In this document: piece by piece, positions 5,552 to 5,805 of the stretch | How positions within the stretch are numbered: the first letter of the stretch is position 1 | Layout of the letters: the number at the start of each line of letters is the position of its first letter | Assembly (NCBI GenBank): GCA_020435085.1 | Contig: JAGRAB010000289.1 | Location: 1 to 5,805, forward strand | Origin: Bdellovibrionales bacterium | GTDB lineage: Bacteria > Bdellovibrionota > Bdellovibrionia > Bdellovibrionales > UBA1609 | Direction of reading: 5' to 3' | DNA length: 5,805 bases | Notes under the pieces: generated by a model | Database searches by the model: none | What the model saw: the letters and a program-made list of their open reading frames with translations, nothing else | What the model was told of the DNA's origin: nothing | Program-made: the position numbers and the translations under genes

Positions 5552-5805
5552 TTTTTACTCCCAGACTTTGAATCAATGAGAGTCTTTAACTCTTTAAGAG
5601 CCTGAGCGTCCAAATTCACGGTATCGAGTAGCTGCCGAACAAGTGCAACGGGTGTTCCTTCAAAAACTCGTTCAACGACATGTTTGACCGTTTTCGCCTC
5701 ATACTCTGTTTTTGCAAGTACAGGTATGTAGATATGGCCTCGGCCTTCTTTGCGGGTTTTCAAAACACCTTTTTGTTCGAGTATGCGAAGAATTGTTGAT
5801 ACCGA
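5548..5805 (-). CDS. BlaI/MecI-family repressor (5' end outside window)
   Basis: The last 85 residues are visible; the frame stays open to the window edge, and the apparent start at 5763 is an internal Leu (TTG) codon. The fragment begins inside the winged helix: SVSTILRILEQKGVLKTRKE is the DNA-recognition helix and the start of the wing, ending RGHIYIPV. The C-terminal part (VVERVFEGTPVALVRQLL, then an alpha-helical DAQALKELKTLID) corresponds to the family's dimerisation domain. BlaI-type dimers repress their own operon and are inactivated by cleavage by the partner M56 protein, which here is the next gene, overlapping by four bases. The usual cleavage region lies in the dimerisation part, but I cannot point to the scissile bond. 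The operator and promoter are outside the window. Target genes beyond its own operon are unknown. Confidence 0.9.
   Translation of the reverse strand, partial: SVSTILRILEQKGVLKTRKEGRGHIYIPVLAKTEYEAKTVKHVVERVFEGTPVALVRQLLDTVNLDAQALKELKTLIDSKSGSKK

Noticed and set aside
1..5805. CRISPR array, tRNA or rRNA
   Set aside because: No regularly spaced direct repeats with unique spacers and no tRNA- or rRNA-like segments were seen by eye on either strand.

Overview
The window is an AT-rich bacterial segment, probably from a Gram-negative. The evidence is Sec-type signal sequences, an MltD-like periplasmic lytic transglycosylase domain, and a BlaI/BlaR1-like regulatory pair whose sensor domain is that transglycosylase. 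The style (short intergenic gaps, secreted Cys-rich proteins, TTG/GTG starts) fits Bdellovibrionota or a similar deltaproteobacterium-like lineage. No rRNA or marker gene is present, so this taxonomic guess is weak.

Layout, left to right. Positions 1-63 hold no supported gene. A leftward gene (64-876) encodes a secreted, cysteine-rich protein whose C-terminal half looks like an NlpC/P60-type Cys/His hydrolase. A roughly 200 bp divergent promoter region separates it from a rightward gene (1085-2539). That gene encodes a membrane-anchored or exported protein related to the C-terminal domain of the N,N-dimethylformamidase large subunit. Positions 2540-3100 have no confident gene. They hold a decayed coding remnant (about 2572-2766), degenerate 18-20 nt AT-rich repeats, and a possible 59-aa leftward small ORF (2878-3057) preceded by a ribosome-binding site.

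Next is a compact type II toxin-antitoxin operon (3101-3749). It has a RelE/ParE-superfamily 'addiction module killer' toxin and an overlapping HTH 'antidote' protein, with a perfect 7-bp-arm inverted repeat over its promoter. Between it and the next gene lie a 12-bp-arm inverted repeat (3774-3830) and a strong terminator (3906-3933) that serves the leftward operon.

The right third is a leftward two-gene operon. It starts with a BlaI/MecI-family repressor, cut by the window edge (5548-5805). Overlapping it by 4 bp (ATGA) is a 535-aa protein that fuses a BlaR1-type M56 metallopeptidase to an MltD-like lytic transglycosylase domain. In classical BlaR1 the external sensor is a penicillin-binding domain. 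Here a peptidoglycan-binding or peptidoglycan-cleaving domain takes its place, which suggests a cell-wall-state sensor that inactivates the BlaI-like repressor by proteolysis. A strong internal Shine-Dalgarno and a signal-peptide-like segment at the domain junction raise the possibility that the transglycosylase is also made as a separate exported enzyme. This module is the most interesting part of the window.
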